DNA of 64,000 bases, taken from Eucalyptus grandis (lineage: Eukaryota > Streptophyta > Magnoliopsida > Myrtales > Myrtaceae). Below, piece by piece: positions 1 to 11,692 of the stretch; the first letter of the stretch is position 1; each line of letters begins with the position of its first letter. The notes beneath the pieces are model-generated. The model had not been told where the DNA came from and did no database searches. It saw only the letters and a program-made list of their open reading frames with translations. Made by a program: the position numbers and the translations under genes. The stretch covers positions 37,721,516-37,785,515 of the forward strand of contig NC_052615.1 in assembly GCF_016545825.1 (NCBI RefSeq). Reading direction: 5' to 3'.

Positions 1-793
1 CTTCCTCATCATCTTCATCCTCAACAAGGAGAGCTCTTCTTCTCTTGGATGGAGCAACCATGGGCTCCTTCCCTTTTCTCTTAGTTGCGAAGATATTTGA
101 TGAGATTTTGCAGGAGTCTTCTCCTTGAATTTCTCCAACTCCTTGCTCGGCCCTTCGACGCATTTTGGTCACCATTTTCAGACCTACCACCATATGATCG
201 CATGGTCGAACACAAAAGATTTGTGGAGGCTGAATATTCAGATGTCTGAATAACTTCGTAACAAGGCTTGGGTAAGGGAGTTGACCTCTGTCCTTCATCA
301 TTGCTCTATACATATGAAACATCACAAAGGTGAGGGAGAGAAAACCTTTTTCCAAAGAGAATGGCATACATCAACTTGGCTTCGAACTTGAAACATCGTC
401 TTGGAAGTTGATTTCGGTCGGAGGCAATTAATCACAATCTTGTGAAGCAAGATGTTGAATGCACCCATCCTTAAGTAGGTGATCTTTTCATCTCTGTTCT
501 CCCGTCCTTCACCAGCTTCAAGAGTGGCCCGAGTAATGGAAACTTTGATTGGCTGATATCTTCCTCTTTCGACTTCTAACACATAGGGTCTGCATCCTCG
601 ATGATTTCTTCCTGTTGTTGATGATCAACGCCTTGAGGACTAGATGGAGGAGAATGACGCTGTTGAGAATGTTGTGGGCTCGCTTGCGATCTGGGAGTTA
701 CTTCATCTTCGCAAGATCGAAGTGCGTAGGCCCCTCACTCATCCGCCGTGGTCCCCTACTTGCAATTCTCGAAGACTTTCTTGAAGATGACAT
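1..793 (-). pseudogene. Third ORF (downstream of pol) of copia copy 1, internally deleted, partial
   Basis: The ATG at 793 opens a Ser/Arg-rich N-terminus (MSSSRKSSRI), followed by a segment with THFDL as in copy 3. After about 210 bases the reading jumps to the middle segment (LEVERGRYQPIKVS, then FNILLHKIVINCLRPKS). Against copy 3 about 590 bases, equivalent to 53806-54396, are missing, and the frame is lost again further on. No signal peptide or membrane segment is visible. Function unknown. Third ORFs of Sireviruses are often called env-like, but nothing seen here supports an envelope role. Confidence 0.75.
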
Positions 794-1217
794 CTTTCTC
801 GTTTTTGGAAGATTCCTTGCTTGACTTTCCTGAAAGATGACAACTTTTGAGGATTAAACGAAGAAGACAAACAGAATGGAAGATCGATGCTTTCTAGGGT
901 TTTTGAGAGAAAAGTGAAGAGGAATCGACAGTTCACGATCGCTTAAAAAGAGGGATAAACGAACCGTCATAAAGGAAATAAAAATATGCCTTTTCAAAAT
1001 AACTGTATTTTTCCGCAAAAATAGCCATTTCAAAAATAATTTCCCTTTTGAAAATGAAACAATGCAATATTTACGTCAATTAAATATAGCAACAATTTAA
1101 ACACAGTCTGACAATCGTACCTTTTCAAGATGAGATTCAAGAGAGAAAGACTTACACGACGGACGTACCAAGACTATCTTTCGATAAAGTCTTGTAAGTC
1201 TCGAGTCTCGAAAGTCT

Positions 1218-4200
1218 TTAGACTTTGATATCCTCATACCTCAAAATGTTGAGTCTGGAGTGTATAGACTCAAATTGATTTTTCTCCAAAGGCTTTGTGA
1301 ATATATCCGTCAGTTGATTCTTCGAGTCAACAAATTGAATTGAAACATCTCCATTTTAAACATGATCTCTTATAAAGTGATGTCGAATCTCTATATGCTT
1401 TGCTCTTGAGTGGAGAATTGGATTTTTGGTGAGGTTGATAGCGCTGGTGTTGTCGCAATTAATCTCCGTGCATGAGTCTTCAATTTCAAAGTCTCTTAGC
1501 CGTTGTTTTATCCATAGAATTTGCGAACAGCAGCTTCCTGAGCTACATACTCGCTTCGTTGTTGAAAGAGACACAAGTGCTTTGTTTCCTTGAAAACCAA
1601 GACACCGTCCCGCTTCCAAGCAACCGGCAAGTTCCCAAGTGCTCTTTCTATCAACTCGCAACCGGCCAGATCTCGCGTCGAATATCCTTAAGATTAAAGT
1701 CTCCCTTCTTAGGATACCAAAGACCGATGCTTGATGATGAAGCAACGTATTTAATGATGCGTTTCGCAGCACCGAGATGGGATTCTCTAGGATCCGATTG
1801 AAACCTAGCACAGATGCAAACACTCAACAAGATGTCGTCTAGAAGCGGAAGATAAAGGAGTGAACCAATGATGCTCCCGTACATGCTTTTGATCAACTTT
1901 CTTCCCTTCTTCATCTTTGTCTATCTTCAAAGAACTTGACATCGGTATGTCGGTCTTTTTGCACTTTTCCAGTCCAAATCTTTTGACAAGATCATTAACA
2001 TATTTTTCTTGATAAATAAAAGTTCCTTCATTCAATTGGTTTACTTGAAGACCAAGAAAGAATGTTAACTCTCCCATCATACTCATTTCAAATTCATCCC
2101 GCATAGACTTAGAAAATTTCTTGCACATATTTTCATTAGAAGATCCGAAAATAATGTCGTCCACATATATTTGAACAAGTAAGAAACTTTTGTTCTCATT
2201 TTTGATAAATAAAGTAGTATCCACTTTACCTTTGACAAAACCATTTTGTATTAAAAACTTACTTAATCTGTCGTACCAAGCTCGAGGTGCTTGCTTTAAA
2301 CCATACAGAGCCTTCTTCGATCCCGAAGACCGAGTCCGGCTTCTTTGGGTCTTCAAACCCTGGTGGTTGTTCCACATAAACTTCCTCTTGGATGACTCCA
2401 TTTAGGAAATCGCTTTTGACGTCCATTTGGAATAACCTGAAATTCTTATAACAAGCAAACGCAAGTAATAGTCGAATAGCTTCTAACCTTGCTACTGGAG
2501 CATAAGTCTCATCATAGTCTATTCCTTCTTCTTGCGTATATCCCTTGGCCACGAGTCTTGCTTTGTTTCGTATGACTTTTCCTTTCTCATTCATCTTGTT
2601 TCTGAACACCCATTTAGCTCCAATAATGTTTTACCTTTTGGTTTGGATGTCAATTTCCAGACATCATTAATGATAAACTGTCGAGCTCTTCTTGCATAGC
2701 TTCAATCCAGCTTTCATAAGATAAAGCTTCTTCTATGCTTTTTGGTTCAATTTCAAAACGAGCCACAAAGACTAGACTCTTCTCGCCTTTTGGATCTGTG
2801 CGAATTCCTTCATTCATTTCGCCGATTATAAGATCTTTGGGATGACTGGACTTATGCTTCCAGCTTACTCGTTGATCTGTCTCACCGTTGATGATCTCTT
2901 TCTTTGTTTGGATCTTCACGAACATCTTGAAGCTGGTTTTCCAGTCCGAGATGCTTCTTGAGATGTAAGCTTTGGAAGATCTCGGGCAGTTCGGACTCTT
3001 CTTGATGAGTCGACTTGATTCATCTTGCGTTGAGTCTTGGAATTTGACATTCATTGACTCCTCCATAGACTCGACTCTTCTTGTTATAGACTCAAAGGCT
3101 TTGCTTGATGTAGAATATCCAAGGAAGATACCTTCATCTGATCTTTCTTCAAACTTACCAACTCGATCTTTTGCATTTTTCAATATAAAACATTTGCAAT
3201 CGAATACATGAAAGTATGAAACAATGGGCTTCTTATCTTTGAACAATTCGTAAGGGGTTTTCTCTAGAATAGGTCTTAAGAAGACTCTATTGATGATATA
3301 ACATGCTGTTGAAACAGCTTCAGCCCAAAATCGTGAAGAAATCTTGCTTTCAATTAAAAGAGTTCTAGCCATTTCTGAAGAGATCTGTTCTTTCTTTCCA
3401 CAACTCCATTTTGCTTGAGGAGTATATGGAGAGGAGAACACATGATTAAAGCCAGATTCATCACAAAATTTTGTAAAATCTTGATTTTCAAATTCACCTC
3501 CATGATCTGTTCTTATACTTGAGATAACACATCCTTTTTCATTTTGAACCTTTTTAGCAAACTTTTCAAAATACGAGAAGGTTTCGGACTTACTTGCAAG
3601 GAAATATACCCAAGTAAAACGGGAGTAATCGTCCACAATTACTAGGCAATATTTCTTACCTCCAATACTCGTGTTCTCAGTTGGTCCGAAGAGATCCATA
3701 TGCAGCAACCGTAGTACATGATTAGTAGAGACATGATTTATTGGCTTAAATGAATTTCTTACCTGTTTTCCCATAATACATGGAGTGCATGGATCGCCTT
3801 TTGATAAGGTAATTTGGGTAGTCCTCAAACAAGCTGCTTTGATGAGATTTTGGCTAATTGCTTCATGTTGACATGACCAAGCTTTCGTGCCATAAGCTTG
3901 CTTCGTCTTGAATTGAGATAAAACATTGCGATTCATTTGGTTTCACATCCGGAAGGTAAATGTTTCCATGTCTACGACCCATGAAAGACTGAGTAGAGTC
4001 TTTACTGATTCAAGAACATATTCCTTCTTGAAAAAGATCTTGAAACCAAAAGTATCACACAATTGACTAATGCTTTGAGAAGATTGTAATTGAGTCCTTC
4101 CACTAAGGAAACATTACTTATTGTGAGATTTCCAATTTTCACAGCCCCAAATCCCACAATACTCCCTTTGTTGTTTCCTCCAAATGAAACTTTTCCACCA

Positions 4201-4352
4201 TTTACTTGAACAATCTTTATAAAACAATTTGAGTCTCCTGTCATGTGTCTTGAGCATCCACTGTCAAGATACCACTTTACGTTTTTCTTGACGGTGACCT
4301 CAAATTCACTGTCTGAGTCTGATCCAGAGTCTGAGTCTGATTGTGCCATCAA
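1218..4352 (-). pseudogene. pol of copia copy 1 (protease, integrase, RT, RNase H), frameshifted
   Basis: Protease: WYLDSGCSRHMTGD near 4265, with the DSG active-site triad. GAG-pre-integrase: CTPCIMGK near 3780. The integrase core follows (LLHMDLFGPT, VIVDDYSRFTWVYF, RTDHGGEFEN near 3510-3700), then WAEAVSTACYIINR near 3300. [22 protein letters not shown] near 2530, [11 protein letters not shown] near 2420, and the catalytic box [10 protein letters not shown] near 2160. RNase H lies near 1360-1650 ([13 protein letters not shown]). The last frame ends with TAA at 1218-1220. At least four frame breaks lie near 3940, 2640, 2300 and 1810, so no complete polyprotein can be made. It would act in a cytoplasmic virus-like particle and then in the nucleus during integration. 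Confidence 0.92.
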
Positions 4353-5394
4353 ACATAGATTGGCATATTCATTATCACTTTCTTCACACTCGTGTCACTC
4401 CAGTGTTTCGGCTTTGAGAGCTTTTCGAAATCTTTCAGCTTTTCCTTTCTTCTTCTTCGAAGAGGACAGTTAGGTCTGATGTGTCCCTTTTTCTTACATT
4501 CAAAGCAGACTATGTCTTTGTTTGGTTCCTCATCGTCAACAGACTTGGTCTGCTGTCTTTGAAAACTTTGTTTCTTTGAGTTGAACCTTCTTCCTTTTCT
4601 ATTCAGTTTTCTGAATCTTCTTATCATGAGAGCAAGCTTCTCATCGTCCATATCTTCTTCGAATCTGTATCATCATAATCATCATTTGATTTTAATGCAA
4701 TGGATTTCTTACCTTTTGGATCTTCATCTTCATTGATCCGTTCCACTTCATAAGACTCAAGAGTTCCAATTAGCTCGTCGACGATAGTGGCATAATTCTT
4801 TGCGTCTCTCTTATCGAAGTCTTTATGTGATTCCAATCCTCGGAGAGTCCACGCAGTAGCTTGTTTACCTTCATGGGATCAGAAGTTGGTTGACCTTGAT
4901 TTTCAAGACCATTCACAATATTTGTAAAGCGACTAAACATGTCAAATATAGATTCTCCTGGTTTCATTCTGAAGGCTTCGTATTGACCAAGAAGAATGTT
5001 GATTCTAGTTTCCTTCACTCGATCTGTTCCTTCATAGGTGATATGCAATCTGTCCCAAACTTCTTTTGATGTACCACAAGAAGATATTCTATTATATTCA
5101 GTTGGTGATAAAGCACAATATAAGGAGTAAATTGCTTTTGCATCGAGTGCTTGTCTCTTGATTATTTCTTCCCGAGACATTCCGCTGGTTTCATCGCTTT
5201 CTTTTCCTCTTTCGAGAGACGATGCTTTGGTAGAAGTAATTCCTTTTTCTACAACGTCCCATTCCAAAGGATCCTTTGATCGAAGGAAAGCTTTCATCTT
5301 GTTCTTCCAGATGTTGTAATCATTTCCATCAAAGTAGGATGGTCTGGTATTGCTTTGCCCTTCCATCAGCCCCCGGTGCTAGCATACTAGCCAT
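4349..5394 (-). pseudogene. gag of copia copy 1 with CCHC zinc knuckle, frameshifted
   Basis: The capsid part begins at the ATG at 5394 and shows YNIWKNKMKAFLRSKDPLEW and then GTSKEVWDRLHITYEG, the gag core fold of plant copia elements. A CCHC knuckle, CFECKKKGHIRPNC, lies near 4470-4510. An extra G in a G-run just after the start puts the ATG out of frame with the capsid. Further shifts near 4800 and 4640 split the frame into three pieces. Copies 2 and 3 have the same arrangement. The product would assemble the particle and bind element RNA. Confidence 0.88.
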
Positions 5395-5440
5395 GGATCT
5401 TTTACTACGAAGTAAAACACTTCAAATAAAGTAAGTACAC

Positions 5441-5454
5441 AAGCTCTGATACCA
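5441..5454 (-). promoter_or_regulatory. Primer-binding site (initiator tRNA-Met), copy 1
   Basis: The minus strand reads TGGTATCAGAGCTT, complementary to the 3' end of initiator tRNA-Met, two bases inside the LTR end. It is intact here and in copy 2 but has lost a base in copy 3. Confidence 0.9.
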
Positions 5455-5456
5455 AT

Positions 5457-6360
5457 TGATATTGCTAGTATGAGTACCTAGAGGGGGGTGAATAGGTATA
5501 TAAAGAATTTTTCTCAAGCAATTGCACAATACTAGACAGTTTGGGTAAAACGATAATCAAAGTAAGACTGAGAGAAGAGAAAATTTAACACGCGGTTTAT
5601 AGTGGTTCGGCTTATATTAAGCCTACGTCCACTCTTCTTCACTGACAGCCTATTGGCTGGATTCCACTATGAACAAGAAAGAGGTTACAGCACAGCTTTG
5701 CCTTGATTCCACAGTGTAGATGTTCTACCACACCTCCTCAAGATTTCTCACAAATATAAACTCTCTCTTTCGTATACAAGTATTTGCTCAAAGGATTTGT
5801 CTAAACAAAAAGGAGCTTCGACTTTGGAATTCTTCTATCGCGCACTCCTTGAACAACTAAGACAGTCTTCCTTATATACTCCTTTATGCCATCATACCCG
5901 TTGGCACTTACCAAAGGAATTCCTCCAATCTACCCGTTGGACGGAATCAATTAGGAAGATTGTCCAAGCTATTAATGGAACGTGTTGATAGCCCATCAAT
6001 CATGTTCGCCCATACAATCGGGATCTCGGTTTCCATAAGCGTAACCTTCCAATAATATTTAGGCAATCACCGGATCTTCAATTATCGAATCAATCTTCGA
6101 TCAATCAAAGGACTCCGTTTATGTCTTCTCCAGCCATGAGATCTTCTCCGCTTGATAAGGTTAAATCCTCAACGAAACATCCAGTTCTGGATAACCTTTC
6201 TTCAACGGATTAGAGACTGACAATGAGGATAGACTTTGAGTCTTGAGTTTGGCTGTCCCAAGGTCTTCAGACTTTAAATAGCAGAGTCTACAAGCCTTCA
6301 GACTAGTCTGATAGAAACGATTTGTCAACTTCAAAACACTTCAAGAAGATTTTTCCAACA
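5457..6360 (-). repeat. 5' LTR of copia copy 1
   Basis: On the minus strand it starts TGTTGGAAAAATC and ends CTAGCAATATCA (TG...CA), 904 bp. It aligns with the LTRs of copies 2 and 3. A promoter-like TATATAAGG lies on the minus strand at 5878-5870. The neighbouring flank is GTTGG (6361-6365). Confidence 0.92.
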
Positions 6361-6840
6361 GTTGGGACCTGACACAAATATGGTACAATCCAAACAAACT
6401 CACACCAATTCCCACCATAAATTGGTGTGCATGGTGCAGTCTTTATGCTATGATAATTATGTACCTTTTTCTTGGGAAAAATATTCCATCATATTTAAAT
6501 TTATTATATGACGACCAATTTAATTATGAACTTTCCAATCCAATTAATTTAGTCTTTAACCTTTTCGTGAAATTCCAAAGAGCACCATCACGACCGCACA
6601 TCAATAGCTACCACAGCCGTTCACAACCTCTTCCGTGACAACGTTAGATCCGTGGCCATGCAATTCCGAGGACATCAAGAGGCCAAGATCTCAGATGGAA
6701 GACGTGAGAGTCATGGACGACCGTAGATTACCTTGCGCATCAGCGAGCTGAAGAGAACGCAGACAAATGATCAGAGGGAGATCGCAAGTAGATTCCTTAA
6801 ATCGCTTCCAACATCTAGTATCCTGGTTTCTACAGCTTAA
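6361..6840. other. Flank between copia copy 1 and FMO copy A
   Basis: No gene seen. Bases 6385-6445 resemble 37668-37735 (shared words such as AATCCAAACAAACTC followed by ATTGGTG), so this is a duplicated segment of unknown nature. The rest is A+T-rich without recognisable coding. Confidence 0.5.
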
Positions 6841-8322
6841 CATTCCAAAGTGCAAATGATCTTGTCCGACTCTTCTTCTCCTTTCATCCATTTCTCAGCA
6901 TCCCAAGTGTCTCTCCAAATTTCACCAAACGTCATCAGAAGACTCAACGATGTAAAATACATGTTTAGTCTACATTTCTCCAGTGGCGGTAGTCCCAACT
7001 CTAGCAAGCCAATTCTCATAATCAAACTGCCAAAAACCGAAAAAATCATGTGGGATGATGATCATATATTTAGAAAGAAAATGTTCGATAATTGGAACAG
7101 TAGACTCAATTATCATTTAAATAAGGTTTTGGAGTCTAATTAACAAGATAAGTTATGACAATCGAAGACAATTACCACGATTCTACGCTTTAAAATGCCC
7201 AATTCGTGAAGATCTCTCTATTTTCTCGTTGTTTATTTTGGAAATGAAATTGGGTTTGATGTAATTGAATGAGTAGTGCAATTGGGTTTCTTCGGATGTA
7301 CCTTTTTCCAATTGAAGCATGTGAGATGACGCTTGGGCCATCCAACCGCCTCGATCCGCTGGTAATATTGTTCAATCGATGACGTCATCTCTTCTTCACT
7401 CGGCAACAGTAGTTACCCAGATAATATTTTTGCTGCCCACCTTGATTGTAACTCGCTAAGGAGAAACGTAATAGTGTGTTCGCATTTTCAACATAGATAA
7501 AAAATCACCAAAGGCTAAACCCTGTTAATAAAATAACCCACAAAATCATTTTTATTTTTGTGAAACTATCTCATTTATCGAATTAATATATTTTCAGAAA
7601 TATTAACATATAATGTTTCCCATAGAATTGTTGTTTTTTATCCTTGGGCAAAGTTCTTACTTGGGTACCCGATAACATATGCCGATGAAAGAGAGCCATG
7701 GAGCTAGCTAGGGGTGAGCGGTTCCCATTCTAGTGCGGTTCCGTCTGGAACCTGGAACATACTCTCGGGTACAGATTTCTCAATTTTTAGAACCTAGAAC
7801 CTACCCCTCAGAACCGAGAATCTGGAACCTATCTTGTCACAGGTTCCGAGATCAATTCTAGGTTCCAATAGATTTTTTTTTTTTTGGTTTCATTTTCAGA
7901 TTTGAAATATAACGAAGAAGGAAAGAGACAAACCAAAGCTTTTATATCAGCTCAAGCCAAGATCAGAAAAAGGATGGCAAGTTAGCAACTTTTGTTCTGA
8001 CAAACACAAGAAAATCACTAATGCAAGCAACAAACTTTGACCAAGCATAAGTGATTTTTATTTTAATTTGCTCTAGTTGTTGAGCTCTCGTACTTGTGTA
8101 CCTTTTGCTACCGATACTTGATACGTATAGTACTTAGTGGGCATTCTTTTGCATTTGATTACAGGTCTTGCAATGCAAATACCGTAGTCTTCAGATCAGA
8201 TGCCTTATAAGATGTGTAGAATTCCAAAATTGGATTCTGCAGAAAGTAAAAGGTAAGTTAATACCCAGATAATCAAATTATAAGCTTGTGGCGATGAAAG
8301 AAATGCAAGATAGAGAACAGAC

Positions 8323-8776
8323 CCAAGGTGGCGTGAATCATCCAGCGTCCATCTAGCAAGAAATATGGCTAATGCAGCAACTAGAGAAGGAAGAAAACTC
8401 AGGAACTCATACTCGACCAATGTAAGCTTTGCAAGGTAATCCGCCAAGTACTCCAATTCAAGACTAGGGCTCTGGAGATTTTACAAGCAATTGATGGACA
8501 AATGGTTAAATTTCTTAAGATCAAGGAATATGGTATTTTCCTAAGCTTAGGCTAGCATGGAGTAGATCAATGACCCTTACTGCATACATTGTCTGTGCCG
8601 CTCAAATAAATCTCCCGAGAAACGAAATATTCGATTCTTTTAGAATGCAAATAACTCCAATGAAAGTAAAGCAAATGAGAGTTTAGTAAGTTGCAGAACT
8701 TAAGGAAAGTTTTCGTAGTGGGCGCGAATATCCGGAAGCCGAAATAATTCAATAGTTGGCCCTCCATTTTCAGTAC
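8323..8776 (-). pseudogene. A-type cyclin gene fragment (C-terminal cyclin fold) captured in hAT-1
   Basis: Two exons with flanking splice-like sites are visible. The first, near 8697-8776, starts after AG and reads VLKMEGQLLNYFGFRI then APTTKTFLK. The second, 8323-8463, starts after AG and reads LEYLADYLAKLTLVEYEFL then FLPSLVAALAIFLARWTL, ending at a GT donor. Both match the end of the first and start of the second cyclin fold of plant A-type cyclins, which activate CDKs in S/G2. The N-terminal cyclin box is absent, so no working cyclin is encoded. Introns are retained, so capture was from genomic DNA rather than cDNA. I cannot tell which A subclass it came from. Confidence 0.85.
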
Positions 8777-9005
8777 CTATCAATACACAGCAATGTGAAT
8801 CTTTTACATCCGAATAGACAACTAAATTCATAGTTTTATAGAGAAAACATTGTCTAATGTATAATTTGGTGATTCCTTATGGTTAATGTGTTTCATAATA
8901 ATAACTAAGGTTGCATAATAATGAAGGTTGAGTAATTGTTGGTGTTCCTCATCTTAGTTAGGCAAAGGAGCAATTTGTCACTTGAGCAAAAATGTGGAGG
9001 AAAAG

Positions 9006-9960
9006 CTATTCTGAAAATTGAAAAGAGCAAAAATGCGGAGGAAAACCTACCTCATCGTCGTTGATTAGCCGATAGGCTCTCGCCGGAGTCTCCAAGGCCA
9101 TCTCGTGTCGCCCCTGACCGGATAGGCAGAAGGAGAGAGAGAGTGGGGGTGTGACTGAACTAGAGGTGGAGGTGGAGGCGGAGGCGGAGGGGTGTGGAGT
9201 TAAGGCTGATTGGGCGGCTGGACGAGCGGCAAGCAGTGTCGGGGCGAGCGAGCAGCCTCCACTGGGGGACGAACGGCGTCCAACGGCAGCATCAACGGCA
9301 AGCAGCTGAGCGGTGAGGCGAGCGAGGGGTGACAGCATCTAGTGTGGTGTCGAGGGAGGTCTAGTGACAACAAGTTCACGACGACGGCGGCGTGACGACA
9401 ACGAAGACACAAGTCTCACGGCACCAATGGCGGCACTAATGGCGGGGTGAAGACGGCGGCGATCGCGACTCAACCCACAGCCAAGGGGGAAGAGCTCGGT
9501 TTTGGCGAAGGCGGTGGCGATTCGAGCAATGACGGCCTAAACGGCTGAGCGAGCGGTGGCAAGAGGTGGTGACGGCGGCTTGGGGACGGCAGCGAGGGGC
9601 GGTGCGGACGGCGCGATAGCTCGTCGGGCTCAACAGCGAGATGGCTCGTTGGACGAGCAGTGGGTGGTGGTGGTTCGGTGGCTAAGAGATAGTGGTGAGT
9701 AAGGCGTGGGGGTGGTGGTGGGTGAAGCAGCAGCCAGCAAGAGGAAGGAAGGAAGGAAGGAAGGAAGGAAGGAAGAAGAAGAAGAAGAAGAAGAAGGGGG
9801 TTCGGCCGAGAGAGAGGGAAAGAGAAGAGAAAGAGAGAGAGAAGAAAAGAAAAAGTTGAGGGGGGAGGAAGTGACATGAGGAGGAAAAAGGGGAGAAAAG
9901 AAAGAGAGAGAGAAAAAAAAAAGGGGAAGGGGGAAGAATCAGCAAAAGGGGGGAATCATG
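9006..9960 (-). other. G+C-rich exon-like block and purine-rich simple repeats inside hAT-1
   Basis: Composition shifts sharply from A+T-rich to G+C-rich. A minus-strand ATG near 9100 opens MALETPARAYRLINDDE, followed by a GT that could be a donor, resembling a captured first exon with a CT-rich 5' UTR. A (GGAA)n run at about 9747-9775 and GA-rich tracts to 9925 produce long Pro/Ser/Leu-rich frames that I treat as artefacts. I do not recognise the source gene. Confidence 0.45.
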
Positions 9961-10567
9961 TGGGGGAAGTGACGTGCTAGGGTTTTTTTTTTTTTTTTTT
10001 GAACTCGACCGGTTTTGGTTCCAATTCCCATTTTAAGGAACCGTGCTCACCCTTAGAGCTAGCACATGCGGGAAACTGTATTGATCCAAAGGCACGACTC
10101 CATTGTCGTTTACGTTCACAATTCCATTTGTTTTGAGAAATGGGAAGTAGTACTTATACCTGAGAAACAAGAACAATATGCATACCTAATAAAGAAAAAT
10201 ACCAATAAGAACAAAATTATTGACATATTATGTGTGCTAAAATATACGTATGCCGTACCAGGAACAATGGATGATAATATCTATATATATTGACAATCCA
10301 TCTTGGAAAGCTATTCGCCCATCCACTTCAGCATAATCAATCTATGCAAAATAGATGATGTTTTCAACAAGCCACGTCGCAGTCAGAATTATTTATGCTA
10401 ATTGTTCGATGCTAGAAAGAACACTAGCATAGTGAAAATGTAGAATACCGAGGAATTTTTAAATAGGTCTTCATGAATCTCAAGCTTGGTTGTTTCTCTT
10501 GAAGCTAGGTGAACTTCTTTGCGCCATGTAGGATGTCTTTCGCAATGTCGATCCCGCTTGGTCCATT

Positions 10568-11061
10568 TGTAGAATATTATTTAATTAATTAAGAACAAAC
10601 GGATCCATACATGATTGTAAAACACCAAGATTAATAAATACATCGGAATTAAAGCGTACCTGTTTGAGCCATTGCTTTACTTGAAGAAAACTAGATCACT
10701 CTGATAATCAGGGATCTATTGGAATATCAGATCTTCCTCTCTATGACCTATTTCGATATAGCAGCTTTCAATGGGATTAAAGCAACTGATAGGTATAACT
10801 TACCCTTTTATAGGCTAGAGAGGGGACCTAGCAAACCCTAATCAATAGCGTGTCAACTGGGCCCTTCCCATTACGGGCTTCAGTCAAACACAATTGCCTA
10901 CACTTTGCTACTCAACTAGGCTCGTTAACAATAGATGCCAATACCCAATTCAATCAGATCACTTTAGGGTTTAACAAATATTGGAATATCCATTAACCCG
11001 ATTATTTAAAATAGAAAATCAATTAATTAATGTAAGCCCATATTATAGGAAATTTCCAACA
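10568..11061 (-). repeat. 3' LTR of copia A
   Basis: 494 bp. On the minus strand it starts TGTTGGAAATTTCC and ends ATTCTACA. By eye it differs from the partner LTR at about twenty positions, so the insertion is not recent. Confidence 0.93.
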
Positions 11062-11692
11062 TTCTCCCACTTGGGCTACATTAATTAACTTATTTTATTT
11101 TGAAAAAGATTTTATATTGAAAACGACACTATCGGGTTAATAACTAAAATTTTGTTTTATGTGGCCACAACTTTTAAAATAATATTCCAATAATGGCATC
11201 TCAATACCAATCCAATCCTATATAACCTCAATATAGGATTATGGAGATCAATGTGTTAAGAAAATACCACAACACAAGACCTTCCATAATCACATATAAT
11301 AAGTATTATATTTTCATGGATCATGGGCCTAGTAGTGTAGTAAGAAATAGTGCCAACATGTGATCAAGATATACACTATTTCTTATCGGTCCTCAATGCA
11401 ATTTCTCAACGACATGAAATTACATTATCACAATTTCTAAACAACATGAAATTGCACAATTATGTCACAATCCAACATGAGATCTCATAATCAGTGACAT
11501 CCAGTCATCTTTAAACTAAAATTTGTTTAAAGATACTGTTTTATATTTTCATTTCTCAGTCAACAGGAGAAAGGATAACAATAGAATCAATAACAACAAT
11601 CATTGAAAATAAATGCTTTAATAGACATCATAAAAGCATTATCAGTCTGCATATAACTATAATATCCAGAAATACAAACTATATAACTCCCA

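Larger units (their letters stand above)
1..6360 (-). mobile_element. Sirevirus-type Ty1/copia retrotransposon, copy 1 (partial)
   Basis: Read on the minus strand the order is LTR, primer-binding site, gag with CCHC knuckle, aspartic protease, integrase, reverse transcriptase, RNase H, then a third ORF running off the left edge. Integrase before RT defines Ty1/copia, and an extra ORF after RNase H is typical of the Sirevirus lineage. It is colinear with copies 2 (21272-29967) and 3 (47461-56924), which show that about 1.4 kb more and a second LTR should lie to the left of the window. All three coding regions carry frameshifts, so it is not autonomous. The LTR abuts sequence downstream of FMO copy A. 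A target-site duplication cannot be tested because the other LTR is outside. Confidence 0.93.
7709..10055. mobile_element. hAT-family non-autonomous DNA transposon (hAT-1) carrying host gene fragments
   Basis: The 5' end TAGGGGTGAGCGGTTCC is matched by an inverted 3' end, GGAACCGTGCTCACCCTTA. A perfect 8-bp target duplication GAGCTAGC flanks it (7701-7708 and 10056-10063). The TAGGGGTG terminus and 8-bp duplication are hAT hallmarks. No transposase is visible in 2347 bp. The subterminal 7725-7870 region is rich in GGAACC/GGTTCC words. The interior holds cyclin A exons and a G+C-rich exon-like block. It lies inside an exon of FMO A. Confidence 0.93.

Noticed and set aside
9470..9945. Long Pro/Ser/Leu/Phe-rich frames on the minus strand
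   Set aside because: They arise from GA/GGAA-rich simple repeats with no conserved pattern.
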